NCBI RefSeq assembly: GCF_000213055.1
Contig: NZ_CM001165.1
Coordinates: forward strand, 4,114,945 to 4,178,944
Length of the DNA: 64,000 bases
Direction: 5' to 3'
DNA from: Streptomyces sp. Tu6071
Lineage (GTDB): Bacteria; Actinomycetota; Actinomycetes; Streptomycetales; Streptomycetaceae
Below the pieces are notes generated by a model that ran no database searches, was not told the origin of the DNA, and saw only the letters and a list, made by a program, of their open reading frames with translations. Each line of letters opens with the position of its first letter. Positions within the stretch are counted from its first letter, which is position 1. Both the position numbers and the translations under genes were made by a program. This document shows positions 34,858 to 42,462 of the stretch, piece after piece.

Positions 34858-35520
34858 TCAGACCCCGCCGTCCCCGCTCCCGCCGCCGCCCCTGTCCCCG
34901 CCCTCGCCCCCGTCCACGATCGCCTGCACCGCCGCCCCGTACCACCGCACCACCGACTCCGTGTCCGCCGAGGCGAGCGGTTCGAGCAGCATCACGTACC
35001 GCATGAGCGACAGGCCGATGAGCTGGGTCGCGACGAGTGAGGTGCGCAGCTTCACGTCCGCGCCGCCGAGGGCCGGTACGAGGGTGCGCGCGAGCACCCC
35101 GCCCGCGACCTCGCGCAGCCGCGCGCCCGCGTCGCCGTGGACGGCCGCGGAGCGGACCATCGCCATGAGCGCGGGGCGCGAGACCGCGTCCTCCCACACC
35201 GAGAGGTGCGCGCGCACGAGGCGTTCGCCGACGCCCTCGCGCGGGCCCGCGGCGGCCTCGCCGAGCGCGTTCCAGAGGCGTTCCGGCAGTTCGAGCGCCT
35301 TGACGAAGAGGTTCGCCTTCGAGCCGTAGAAGTGATGCACGAGCGCCTGGTCGACGCCCGCCGTCTCGGCGATCCACCGCAGGCTCGTGCCGTCGAAACC
35401 GCGCTCGGCGAAGCAGGCGCGGGCCGCGTCGAGGATCGCCGCGCGCGTACGGGTCTCGCCGGGCCTGCGCCCCCCGGCGTGCTTGCCCTGCCCCGTACCG
35501 GTCTCCGCGTCCTCAGCCAT
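34858..35520 (-). CDS. TetR-family regulator
   Basis: A 220-residue repressor. Helix-turn-helix region: TRAAILDAARACFAERGFDG, LRWIAETAGVDQALVHHFYG, SKANLFVKAL; the rest is a TetR_C-type ligand domain (ERLVRAHLSVWEDAV, TLVPALGGADVKLRTS). The C-terminus is a Gly/Asp-rich tail (GGEGGDRGGGGSGDGG). ATG 35520 is preferred although its GGAGGA is unusually close; the in-frame ATG at 35568 would put the start inside a dyad. It is divergent from the membrane protein at 35642 and probably controls it through the AACTCATC/GATGAGTT dyad. Confidence 0.9.
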   Translation of the reverse strand: MAEDAETGTGQGKHAGGRRPGETRTRAAILDAARACFAERGFDGTSLRWIAETAGVDQALVHHFYGSKANLFVKALELPERLWNALGEAAAGPREGVGERLVRAHLSVWEDAVSRPALMAMVRSAAVHGDAGARLREVAGGVLARTLVPALGGADVKLRTSLVATQLIGLSLMRYVMLLEPLASADTESVVRWYGAAVQAIVDGGEGGDRGGGGSGDGGV

Positions 35521-35561
35521 TCCTCCATCATGCCTCCCGCGCCGCACCGCTCCGGCGCCGT

Positions 35562-35597
35562 AACTCATCTCACGATGAACTCAGCGTGCGATGAGTT
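35562..35597. promoter_or_regulatory. Candidate TetR operator and promoter for the gene at 35642
   Basis: AACTCATC (35562-35569) and GATGAGTT (35590-35597) are an exact 8-bp inverted repeat with 20 bases between. Next to it TGAACT (35576-35581) and TACAGT (35599-35604), spaced by 17 bases, resemble -35 and -10 boxes for the rightward gene, so a bound repressor would cover the promoter. Confidence 0.65.
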
Positions 35598-35641
35598 GTA
35601 CAGTGACGGCGACCCACCACGTCCGAGAGAGGAGGGTCGCC

Positions 35642-36769
35642 ATGTCGACGTCCGACGCCACCGCCGCCCCCACCGAGACCACAGGGAACACCGGGAACAC
35701 CGGGACAACCGAGGTCACCGGGACCGCCGATGTCACCGCGGCCACCGCGGCCACCGCGGCCACCGGGACCACGGCAGCGACCCCACCGCCCGCGCCCGGC
35801 GGCACGAAGGGCACCCGCCGTATCGCCGCCGTCGTCGTCGGCCTCGCGGCGGCGATCACGCTCCTGCTGTGCGCCTTCGGCCTGCCCTCCGCCCACGGCG
35901 GCCCGCACCACGCCCCGCTCGGCGTCAGCGGGCCGCGGCAGGCGGTGGCAGGGGTGCGGGAGCGACTGCCGCAGGAGCAGTGGGACGTGAAGACGTACGC
36001 GAACGCGCACGCGCTCACCGAGGCGATCCACGACCGCGACGTGGTCGGCGGCCTCGCGCTCGGCGCGGACGGGGTCGACGTGTACACCGCGTCGGCGGGC
36101 GGCCAGCAGATCAGCACGGCGATCAGCGGCCTCGGCACGGGTCTCGCGGATCAGCGGCACGTGAAGGCGACGACGCACGAGGTCGTCGGTTTCGGCGCGG
36201 ACGACCCGCACGGCACGGGCCTCGGCGCGCTCGCGCTGCCGCTGATGTTCGGCGGCATCCTGCCGGTCCTGATCCTGGCGCTCGTGGCGCCGGGGGCGGC
36301 GACGCTGCGCGCCCGGCTCGGCGGAGTGATCGCCTTCGCGCTCGTCGCGGCGGCGGGGGTGACGGCGGTGCTCCACTTCGCCACGGGCACGATCGACGGC
36401 GAGTACGCGCGGACCTGGCTCGGCCTCGCCTTCGGGATGCTCGCGCTGGGCCTGCCCTTCCTCGGCCTCCAGTCCCTCTTCGGCCAGCGCGGCTTCCTGG
36501 GCCTGGCGGTCGCGATGATGTTCCTCGGCAACCCGCTCTCGGGCCTCGCGACGGGCCCGTACTGGCTCCCGGACGGCTGGTCGACGCTCGGCCGGCTTCT
36601 CCCGATGGGCGCCGCGGGCTCCCTCCTGCGCGCGGACGCCTTCTTCGACGGCACGGGAGCGGGCGCCCCGCTCGCGGTACTCGGCACCTGGTCGGCGGCG
36701 GGCCTGGCGATGGTGCTGGTGGCGCTGCGGCGCGCGGGACGAGGGGAGGAGGCGCGGGTAGGCGGGTGA
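35642..36769 (+). CDS. Membrane protein with ABC-2-type permease-like helices
   Basis: A 375-residue membrane protein. A Thr/Ala-rich N-terminus of about 55 residues (runs of TGNTGNT and AATAAT) is followed by one helix (IAAVVVGLAAAITLLLCAFGL), an extracytoplasmic domain of about 120 residues and five more helices (LGALALPLMFGGILPVLILAL, VIAFALVAAAGVTAVL, LGLAFGMLALGLPFLGL, FLGLAVAMMFLGNPLSGL, AVLGTWSAAGLAMVLVAL). This layout matches the Pip/YhgE-like or ABC-2 permease families often paired with a TetR gene. No ATPase is adjacent. ATG 35642 follows GAGAGGAGGG. Substrate unknown. Confidence 0.82.
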   Translation: MSTSDATAAPTETTGNTGNTGTTEVTGTADVTAATAATAATGTTAATPPPAPGGTKGTRRIAAVVVGLAAAITLLLCAFGLPSAHGGPHHAPLGVSGPRQAVAGVRERLPQEQWDVKTYANAHALTEAIHDRDVVGGLALGADGVDVYTASAGGQQISTAISGLGTGLADQRHVKATTHEVVGFGADDPHGTGLGALALPLMFGGILPVLILALVAPGAATLRARLGGVIAFALVAAAGVTAVLHFATGTIDGEYARTWLGLAFGMLALGLPFLGLQSLFGQRGFLGLAVAMMFLGNPLSGLATGPYWLPDGWSTLGRLLPMGAAGSLLRADAFFDGTGAGAPLAVLGTWSAAGLAMVLVALRRAGRGEEARVGG

Positions 36770-36863
36770 CGAGGCGCTGGCGTTTCGGGTGCCCCGGGTG
36801 CCGGACGAGACGCCGGTCCCCACGGCCATCGCGGCCCTCGTGAGTCACGCCCCGGTGCTCGCC

Positions 36864-36903
36864 CCCTGCGAGCCCACTACGGCCCCTGCGAGCCCACTAC
36901 GGC
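36864..36903. repeat. Perfect 20-bp tandem duplication
   Basis: CCCCTGCGAGCCCACTACGG occurs at 36864-36883 and again at 36884-36903, followed by degenerate copies to about 36960. It lies in the 293-bp spacer between convergent genes, in which I see no gene. Confidence 0.85.
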
Positions 36904-37062
36904 CCGCTGCGAGCGCAATACGAGCCCCCTATGACCCCCCTACGGCCCACCACGAGCCCCCGACGAGGCTCTGCTCCTCGACGGCCCCAGAGCGATGCCG
37001 ACCGCGATCCCCACGTCCGGCCGAAGGCCGGAGCGGCCGTGCTCGCGTGCTGGGCGCGCCGT

Positions 37063-37431
37063 TCACCTCTCGGCCGGTTGCGCGATTCTCCGTGTCGTGG
37101 TGGCGAGGCGGCGGTCGAGGAGGGGCAGCGGCTGCACGGGGTGGACGGTCCAGGTCCACAGGGCCGCGGGGCCGCCGAGCCGCAGCGCGTACGGGAGCCC
37201 CGCCCGCAGCGAACGCCGGTCCGCCTCCGTGCGCCGCCAGTGGTCCCCGAGCCACGACCAGGCCCGGTCGAACTCCTCGGCCGCCAGCTCCGCGACGACG
37301 TCCCGCACGCCCTCGCGCACCCACTCCAGCGCCTCCCCCGGCGTCAGCGCGAGAATCCCGCGCGGGGCCGAAGGCGCCGGCGTCCGCTCGCACCGGCACC
37401 AGTACCGGAGGGGAAGAGTGGCGGCCGGCAT
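37063..37431 (-). CDS. Hypothetical protein upstream of the XRE regulator
   Basis: A 122-residue protein, not recognised. It opens MPAATLPLRYWCRCERTPAP, has an acidic helical middle (LTPGEALEWVREGVRDVVAEL, FDRAWSWLGDHWRRTEADR) and ends with RRIAQPAER. No signal peptide or membrane helix. ATG 37431 has GGAGGG about five bases upstream. It is divergent from the XRE gene (171 bases between starts), and the spacer holds an ACTCATC/GATGAGT dyad. It may be the partner or target of the XRE/DUF397 pair; this rests on position only. Confidence 0.65.
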   Translation of the reverse strand: MPAATLPLRYWCRCERTPAPSAPRGILALTPGEALEWVREGVRDVVAELAAEEFDRAWSWLGDHWRRTEADRRSLRAGLPYALRLGGPAALWTWTVHPVQPLPLLDRRLATTTRRIAQPAER

Positions 37432-37529
37432 GAACCCTCCAGCGGTGCGGGCGAGTTGGCGGAACGGGGAGGCTTCCGCGCTTACGAGAGTGGACCGTAC
37501 CCATTCCCGGAGGCAAGTTATTCCGCCGC

Positions 37530-37553
37530 ACTCATCACTCAAAGGGATGAGTT
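37530..37553. promoter_or_regulatory. Dyad in the spacer between the hypothetical gene and the XRE gene
   Basis: ACTCATC (37530-37536) and GATGAGT (37546-37552) form a 7-bp inverted repeat around nine bases. The half-sites are the same as in the dyad at 35562. It may be an operator for the XRE regulator or for the TetR protein two kilobases away. Confidence 0.45.
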
Positions 37554-37601
37554 GGCCACGGGACCTTGTGGCCCTGTGAAACAGCACCTCATCATGTCGC
37601 C

Positions 37602-38456
37602 ATGGCTCAGAGCGACATGCCGACGATGCGCAGCCGCCGCCTAGGCGCCGAACTCCGCCGCCTCCGCCTGGAGGCCGGGCTGAAGGTCAACGACGTGGCC
37701 ACGGCCCTGGAATGCGGCCAGCCCAAGATCAGCCAGATCGAGAACGGAAAACGCGGAATACGGCCACTCGACCTGACGACGTTCTTCAATCTGGTCGGCG
37801 TGGAGGACGAGCAATACCGCAATAACGTTCGGAGGCTGGCGAAGCAGATCCACAAGCGGGACTGGTGGTCGGGGGAGGGGCCGTTGCTCTACGACACCCT
37901 CAAGGACTTCCTGACCCTGGAGGCGGACTCGGAGCAGATGCGCTCCTTCGAGTCCAGCGTCCTGCCCGGCCTGCTCCAGACCGAGCCGTACATGCGGCAG
38001 ATCTTCGCGGCGAACGACCGGCCGGTCAGGGTGGACGACCTCGTGCGGGTGCGCCTGAAGCGGCAGGAGCGTCTGGACGAGGACGTGGACTTCCGCTTCC
38101 GCGCGGTCGTCGACGTGTCGGTACTGCACCGCATCGCGGGCGACCGTGAACTCGTCCTCGGTCAGTTGGCGCATCTCGTCGAAGCCGCCGGCCGTCCCCG
38201 CGTCACCCTCCAGATCCTCCCGCTCGAAGCGTCGCTCCCGATGAACCAGCGCGTCCCGTACAACATCTTCAGTCAACGCGGCGAACCGCCCGTCGACGTC
38301 GTGTGGTTGGAGCACATGACCGGTGGTAGCTTGCTCGAACGCCGGTCCGACGTCGAGCTGTACCGCTCCTCGTGGGACGAGCTGACAGCGGCGGCCCTGT
38401 CCCCCTCGGCTTCGCGGCGCTACCTGCAGGACATGATCGAGGAACGTGAGCGATGA
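37602..38456 (+). CDS. XRE-family helix-turn-helix regulator (DUF5753, WhiJ/AbaA-like)
   Basis: A 284-residue regulator. Residues 10-65 are an XRE helix-turn-helix (RLGAELRRLRLEAGLKVNDVA, ECGQPKISQIENGKRG), and the rest is the DUF5753 domain (ESSVLPGLLQTEPYMRQIF, RLKRQERLDE, VVDVSVLHRIAGDRELVLGQL, VTLQILPLEASLP, VWLEHMTGGSLL). Such proteins are paired with a small DUF397 protein and influence sporulation and antibiotic production in Streptomyces. ATG 37602 is a likely start, but ATG 37617 (MPTMRSRRLG) is possible and neither has a strong RBS. The stop overlaps the DUF397 start (ATGA). Confidence 0.95.
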   Translation: MAQSDMPTMRSRRLGAELRRLRLEAGLKVNDVATALECGQPKISQIENGKRGIRPLDLTTFFNLVGVEDEQYRNNVRRLAKQIHKRDWWSGEGPLLYDTLKDFLTLEADSEQMRSFESSVLPGLLQTEPYMRQIFAANDRPVRVDDLVRVRLKRQERLDEDVDFRFRAVVDVSVLHRIAGDRELVLGQLAHLVEAAGRPRVTLQILPLEASLPMNQRVPYNIFSQRGEPPVDVVWLEHMTGGSLLERRSDVELYRSSWDELTAAALSPSASRRYLQDMIEERER

Positions 38457-38665
38457 CGCGGGAATCCCGCCCGGCGGCCCCTGCGACCGCACTGGACGGC
38501 CTTGCCTGGCACAAGAGCACGTACAGCGGCGCTGACAACGGCTGCGTCGAGCACGCCGCCACCCCCGCCGGCACCGCCGCCGTCCGCGACACCAAGGACC
38601 GCCGCCGCGGCACCCTCCTCTTCTCCGCCGCCACCTGGACCCGCTTCCTCCGCGCCACCGTCTAG
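38453..38665 (+). CDS. DUF397 family small protein
   Basis: A 70-residue protein with the DUF397 signature (LAWHKSTYSGADNGCVEHA, AAVRDTKDRRRGTLLFS, WTRFLRA). DUF397 proteins act with the adjacent XRE/DUF5753 protein, probably by direct binding; the molecular role is not settled. The ATG at 38453 overlaps the XRE stop by four bases, so the pair is coupled. The convergent MerR gene ends only five bases after its stop. Confidence 0.95.
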   Translation: MTRESRPAAPATALDGLAWHKSTYSGADNGCVEHAATPAGTAAVRDTKDRRRGTLLFSAATWTRFLRATV

Positions 38666-38669
38666 GGGC

Positions 38670-39047
38670 TCACACGCGCGCCGGGGCGGCCCGGTCCTCC
38701 GTGAGGCCCGCGCGGCGGACGTGTTCCATGACGTCGTCGAGCTGGTCGCGGGCGCGGGTCAGTTCGTCGATGCGCCGCTGGATGGACGCGCGCTCGTGGC
38801 GGATCTTCTCGTACATGTCCCGTGTCGCGTGGCCCGTGGCGACGCAGGGGAGGAGGGCGAGGATCGTGCGGCTGGGGAGCCCGGCCGCGTAGAGGAGCTG
38901 GATGAGCTGGACGCGGCCGAGCGCCTCCTCCGCGTAGACGCGCTGGCCGCCGGGGGTGCGGGTGGACTCCAGGAGGCCCTGCTGCTCGTAGTAGCGCAGC
39001 GAGCGCACGCTCACCTCGGCGCGTTTCGCCAGTTCGCCGATCTTCAT
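38670..39047 (-). CDS. MerR-family regulator
   Basis: A 125-residue regulator. The winged helix (MKIGELAKRAEVSVRSLRYYEQQGLL, here MKIGELAKRAEVSVRSLRYY) is followed by VYAEEALGRVQLIQLLYAAG and a dimerisation coiled coil (IRHERASIQRRIDELTRARDQL). It has one Cys only in the core (LLPCVATG), so a metal-sensing CxxC site is not evident. ATG 39047. Divergent from the SDR gene; a palindrome inside a wide -35/-10 spacer lies between and is the likely operator. Ligand unknown. Confidence 0.93.
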   Translation of the reverse strand: MKIGELAKRAEVSVRSLRYYEQQGLLESTRTPGGQRVYAEEALGRVQLIQLLYAAGLPSRTILALLPCVATGHATRDMYEKIRHERASIQRRIDELTRARDQLDDVMEHVRRAGLTEDRAAPARV

Positions 39048-39080
39048 CGGGTGGCTCCCGTCACATCGGGCCGGTACGGC

Positions 39081-39112
39081 TTGTCTCTGACATTGGTGTC
39101 AGGTTCTAGCGT
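39081..39112 (+). promoter_or_regulatory. MerR-type promoter and operator for the SDR gene
   Basis: TTGTCT (39081-39086) and TAGCGT (39107-39112) are -35 and -10 candidates 20 bases apart, too wide for a normal promoter but typical of MerR-activated ones. Between them CTGACATTGGTGTCAG (39087-39102) is a perfect 6-bp-arm palindrome. Confidence 0.75.
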
Positions 39113-39166
39113 AGTCGGTGACCCCGGAAGACGGGGTTTTTCCCGATTCGTCCCAGGAGACGTGCC

Positions 39167-39883
39167 ATGGAAATCGCCGGACAGACCGCCTTCGTCACGG
39201 GTGCCAACCGCGGGATCGGCCGCCGTTTCGTCGAGGAACTGCTCGCCCGCGGCGTCCGCCAGGTCTACGCGGGCGTGCGCGACCCGGAGCGCGCGGACGA
39301 GGCGCTGCGCGCGGACCCGCGCGTGACGCTCGTACGGCTCGACATCACCGACCGCGCCTCGGTCGAGGCGGCGGCGCGGCAGGCCGGGGACGTGGCACTG
39401 CTCGTCAACAACGCCGGTATCAGTGTGAGCGCGCCGCTGCTCGACGGTCCGCTCGACACCACCCGGCGCACTCTCGACACCAACCTCTACGGCGCGCTCG
39501 ACATGACCCGCGCCTTCGCCCCCGCGCTCCGCGCGCACCGGGGCGCGCTGGTCAACATCCTGTCGGCGCTCTCCTGGTTCACGGTCCCCGGCTCGGGCGC
39601 GTACGCGGTCTCGAAGGCCGGGGCGTGGGCCATGACCAACACGCTCCGTATCGAACTCGCCCCCGCGGGCGTCCTCGTCCAGGGGGTCCACCTCGGCGCC
39701 GCCGACACCGACATGATGGGCGACTACGAGGGCCCGAAGATCGACCCGGCCGAGGTCGCGCGCCAGAGCCTCGACGGCGTCGAGAAGGGGGAGATCGAGA
39801 TCCTGGCCGACGACTGGAGCCGCACGGTGAAGGCCGCGCTGCCCGGCGAGCCGAACGCGGTGCTCAGCCACCTGCTGGGGTGA
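39167..39883 (+). CDS. Short-chain dehydrogenase/reductase
   Basis: A 238-residue NAD(P)-dependent oxidoreductase. Seen: cofactor loop TGANRGIGRRFVEEL, LDITDRASVEAAA (cofactor Asp), NNAGIS, catalytic Ser in ILSALSW and YxxxK as YAVSKAG. The substrate is not known. ATG 39167 follows CAGGAGACGTGCC (RBS AGGAG). It is divergent from the MerR regulator, which probably activates it through the palindrome at 39087. The only other gene close on this strand is the TlpA-like gene, which has its own -10 box. Confidence 0.94.
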   Translation: MEIAGQTAFVTGANRGIGRRFVEELLARGVRQVYAGVRDPERADEALRADPRVTLVRLDITDRASVEAAARQAGDVALLVNNAGISVSAPLLDGPLDTTRRTLDTNLYGALDMTRAFAPALRAHRGALVNILSALSWFTVPGSGAYAVSKAGAWAMTNTLRIELAPAGVLVQGVHLGAADTDMMGDYEGPKIDPAEVARQSLDGVEKGEIEILADDWSRTVKAALPGEPNAVLSHLLG

Positions 39884-39942
39884 CGGCCCGGACGTGACGG
39901 CCCGGCAGAAGTCCCCCGCCGGGCGCGGCATAGCCTGGCGCC

Positions 39943-40542
39943 ATGCGGCTTCGAGGGATACGGGTGCGGGGGAAGAGGCGCGTGGCGCGGGTGATCGTCG
40001 CGGCGGGCGCGCTGGTGCTCGCCGGGTGCGGGACGGGCGGCGCGGGGGACGGCGCGGGAGGCGGGGGCGGGGCGGTCCGCGAGCCGCTGGCGCTCGTGCC
40101 GCGCGCGGAGCGCAAGGCTTTGCCGGACCTGGCGGGCAAGGGGCTCGACGGGAAGCGGGTCGCGCTGTCACGGTTCGCGGGGCAGGTCGTGCTCGTCAAC
40201 GGCTGGCAGTCGACGTGCGGGCCGTGCCGCGCCGAGATGCCGCGGCTGGTACGGGTCCAGAAGCGGTACGCGGACCGGGGCCTGCGCGTCCTGGGCTACA
40301 ACGCGGAGGCCAACGAGGGCGCGGCGCGGGCCTTCGTCGCGCGGTACGGCGTGACGTACCCCGTCCTGTACGACCCCTCGGGGCACGAGCTGCTGCGGAT
40401 TCCGAAGGGTGTCGTCAACCCGCAGTTCGTGCCGTTCACCTTCCTGGTGGACAAGAAGGGCAGGGTGGCGGCGTCCATGGCGGGCGCGGTCTCCGAACGG
40501 CGGGCGGGCGCCGTGGTGGGGGAGCTGCTCGCCGAGGAGTGA
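39943..40542 (+). CDS. TlpA/ResA-like thiol-disulfide lipoprotein
   Basis: A 199-residue protein. The signal peptide (RRVARVIVAAGALVLAGC) has a lipobox LAGC, so it is a lipoprotein outside the membrane. The redoxin domain has WQSTCGPCRAEMPRL with the CGPC active site and a cis-Pro region VPFTFLVDKKGRV. It would reduce or isomerise disulfides, for example in cytochrome c or secreted-protein maturation; no cytochrome genes are adjacent. ATG 39943 lies six bases after TAGCCT (39931-39936). Confidence 0.95.
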   Translation: MRLRGIRVRGKRRVARVIVAAGALVLAGCGTGGAGDGAGGGGGAVREPLALVPRAERKALPDLAGKGLDGKRVALSRFAGQVVLVNGWQSTCGPCRAEMPRLVRVQKRYADRGLRVLGYNAEANEGAARAFVARYGVTYPVLYDPSGHELLRIPKGVVNPQFVPFTFLVDKKGRVAASMAGAVSERRAGAVVGELLAEE

Positions 40543-40680
40543 AGAGGCGTGGAGGGGCGCGGCGGAGGCGAGCCGCGTGACGGCCGTGCGGCGCCGGGTC
40601 GCCGTCCAGGGGGCTCGGCCTGGACGGCGAGGTGCGGCGACGCGTCCCGGCGGGGGCGCCGGTCGAGTGGCCCGCAGGGC

Positions 40681-41226
40681 CTAGCCCTCCGGTTCCTCGT
40701 CGAGGCGGGCGATGCGGTCGGTGACGTCGTTCGCGAGGCGGGTCAGGAGGCGGGTCAGCTCGCTGCGGTCCTGCGCGGGCCAGTCGGCGAGGACGTCGGT
40801 GAACCAGGAGAAGAGGGAGGCGCCGTAGCGCTCGATGCCCTCGCGGCCCCTCGGGGTCAGCTCGATGAGGCTCGCGCGGCGGTCCTCGGGGTCGGTGACG
40901 CGGTGCACGAGGCCGCGCTTCTCCAGTACCTGCACGTGCCGTGTGACGTGCGGGCCCACGACCGCCATGCGCTCGGCGATCTCACCGATGCGCAGGGCGC
41001 GGTCGGCGGTACGGAGACTGAAGAGCACGCCCATCGCGGGCTTGTCGAGGTGCAGCCCGGACGCCTCGGCGGCCCGCTCGGGGAGCCTGCCCTTCGTGAA
41101 GGCCGCGTTGAGCTGCGTGAACCTCGGCAGTGCCGAGAGGAAGCCGGAGATGGCGTCGGGCTGGGGAGGGCCCGCGCACCTGTCCGTTCCGGTCGCGGCG
41201 GGCGCCCCGGGGGACTCGGGGGTCAT
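40681..41226 (-). CDS. MarR-family regulator
   Basis: A 181-residue repressor with a winged helix (KPAMGVLFSLRTADRALRIG, RMAVVGPHVTRHVQVLEKRG, VHRVTDPEDRRASLIELTPRG) and dimerisation helices. The ATG at 41226 has the RBS GGAGG six bases before. It is divergent from the FAD monooxygenase, and two copies of a 19-bp element (ATACCTNAGNTACGTATCT) lie in the 125-bp spacer, consistent with autorepression and repression of the monooxygenase. Ligand unknown, perhaps a phenolic compound as for many MarR proteins. Confidence 0.93.
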   Translation of the reverse strand: MTPESPGAPAATGTDRCAGPPQPDAISGFLSALPRFTQLNAAFTKGRLPERAAEASGLHLDKPAMGVLFSLRTADRALRIGEIAERMAVVGPHVTRHVQVLEKRGLVHRVTDPEDRRASLIELTPRGREGIERYGASLFSWFTDVLADWPAQDRSELTRLLTRLANDVTDRIARLDEEPEG

Positions 41227-41242
41227 GATCGCCTCCATTTGC

Positions 41243-41261
41243 ATACCTGAGTTACGTATCT
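41243..41261. promoter_or_regulatory. Candidate MarR operator, copy 1
   Basis: ATACCTGAGTTACGTATCT, 17 bases before the MarR start. ATAC and GTAT form the outer arms. Same element as at 41312 with two differences. Confidence 0.7.
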
Positions 41262-41311
41262 ATAGTGTGGGGAGGCCGACGAGGCAGCGGTCCCGTGCGG
41301 CTTTCATAAGG

Positions 41312-41330
41312 ATACCTAAGGTACGTATCT
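41312..41330. promoter_or_regulatory. Candidate MarR operator, copy 2
   Basis: ATACCTAAGGTACGTATCT, 22 bases before the monooxygenase start and 69 bp from copy 1. The inner TACCTAAGGTA is a perfect dyad. Confidence 0.7.
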
Positions 41331-41351
41331 TCTGTCGGAAGGGTGCGCCTC

Positions 41352-42383
41352 ATGCATGCGCCGTCCTCTCCCCGTCGTGTCCTCGTCTCCGGCGCGGGCG
41401 TCGCCGGGTCCGCGCTCGCCCACCGGCTCGACCGCCAGGGCTTCGACGTCACCGTGGTCGAGAAGGCCGCCTCCGCCCCCGCGCCCGGTCGCGGGCACGC
41501 GGTCGCGCTCGGCGAAGCGGCGCGCGAGGTCGCGGACCGCATGGGCCTGCTCCCCGCCCTGCGCGCCGCGCACGTCGGGCGGCGGCTGACGACGCGCCTG
41601 GACGCGGCGGGCGAGGTGCGCGAGTCGGTACGGGGCGCGGACGACGCGCTCCGGGTCCGGCGCGGTGACCTCCTCGCCGCGCTGCGCGCCCCGCTCGAAG
41701 GCCGGGTCGAGTTCCTGACCGGCGACTCGGTCGCGACGCTTGACGACGACGGGGACGCGGTCCATGTCGCCTTCGACAGCGGCGGCTTCCGCACGTACGA
41801 CCTCGTGATCGGGGCGGAGGGGCCGCACTCCAACACGCGGCGCCTCGTCTTCGGCCCCGAGCGCCCTTTCCACCACTACCACGGCCAGGTCTTCGCCGGT
41901 TTCTCGCTCCCGAACGACTTCGGGCTCGCGCACGAGACGGTGGTCTGGGAGGCCCCCGGGCGCCGCGCGAGCCTCACCGCGTACGGGCCCGGCGAGCCCG
42001 CCCACGCGTGCCTCACCCTCACCCGCGAGGACCCGCCCTACACGGTGTTCGGCGACCCGTGGGCCCAACGCGAACTGGTGCGCGGCTACTTCCCCGAACA
42101 GGTGTGGCAACTGCCCGTTCTGGTGCGGGAGATGTGGCGGGCCCAGGACCTGCACGTCGATGTCGTGGGCGAGATACGGATACGGGCGTGGTCGCACGAG
42201 CGGGTCGCGCTCGTGGGGGACGCGGCGTGGGGCGGCTCGCTGCTCGCGGGGGAGGGGGCGGGGAAGGCGCTGGTGGGTGCGTACGTACTGGGGGAGGAGC
42301 TGGGGGCGGGGGGTCCGCACGGTGGGGCGTTCGCCCGGTACGAGGAGCTTTTGCGCGGGGGCGCGGAGAAGGTGCCGCTCTAG
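41352..42383 (+). CDS. FAD-dependent monooxygenase (PHBH/TetX-like)
   Basis: A 343-residue flavoprotein. Seen: FAD-binding VLVSGAGVAGSALAHRLDRQG, RVRRGDLLAALR, the FAD/NADPH-fold DG motif region TYDLVIGAEGPHSNTRRLVFG, and VALVGDAAWGGSLLAGEGAG (second FAD-binding GD motif). Members hydroxylate aromatic or polyketide substrates or degrade antibiotics such as tetracycline. ATG 41352 is preferred over GTG 41343 because GGAAGGG lies eight bases upstream. It is probably repressed by the divergent MarR and induced by its substrate. Confidence 0.93.
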   Translation: MHAPSSPRRVLVSGAGVAGSALAHRLDRQGFDVTVVEKAASAPAPGRGHAVALGEAAREVADRMGLLPALRAAHVGRRLTTRLDAAGEVRESVRGADDALRVRRGDLLAALRAPLEGRVEFLTGDSVATLDDDGDAVHVAFDSGGFRTYDLVIGAEGPHSNTRRLVFGPERPFHHYHGQVFAGFSLPNDFGLAHETVVWEAPGRRASLTAYGPGEPAHACLTLTREDPPYTVFGDPWAQRELVRGYFPEQVWQLPVLVREMWRAQDLHVDVVGEIRIRAWSHERVALVGDAAWGGSLLAGEGAGKALVGAYVLGEELGAGGPHGGAFARYEELLRGGAEKVPL

Positions 42384-42462
42384 CGGGCGGGCCTCAGCGG
42401 CTAGGGGGGTGGGCCCTGGGTCGGGCGAGCCTCGCCGGGAGGGGCTGGGTGCGGGCGGTCCC

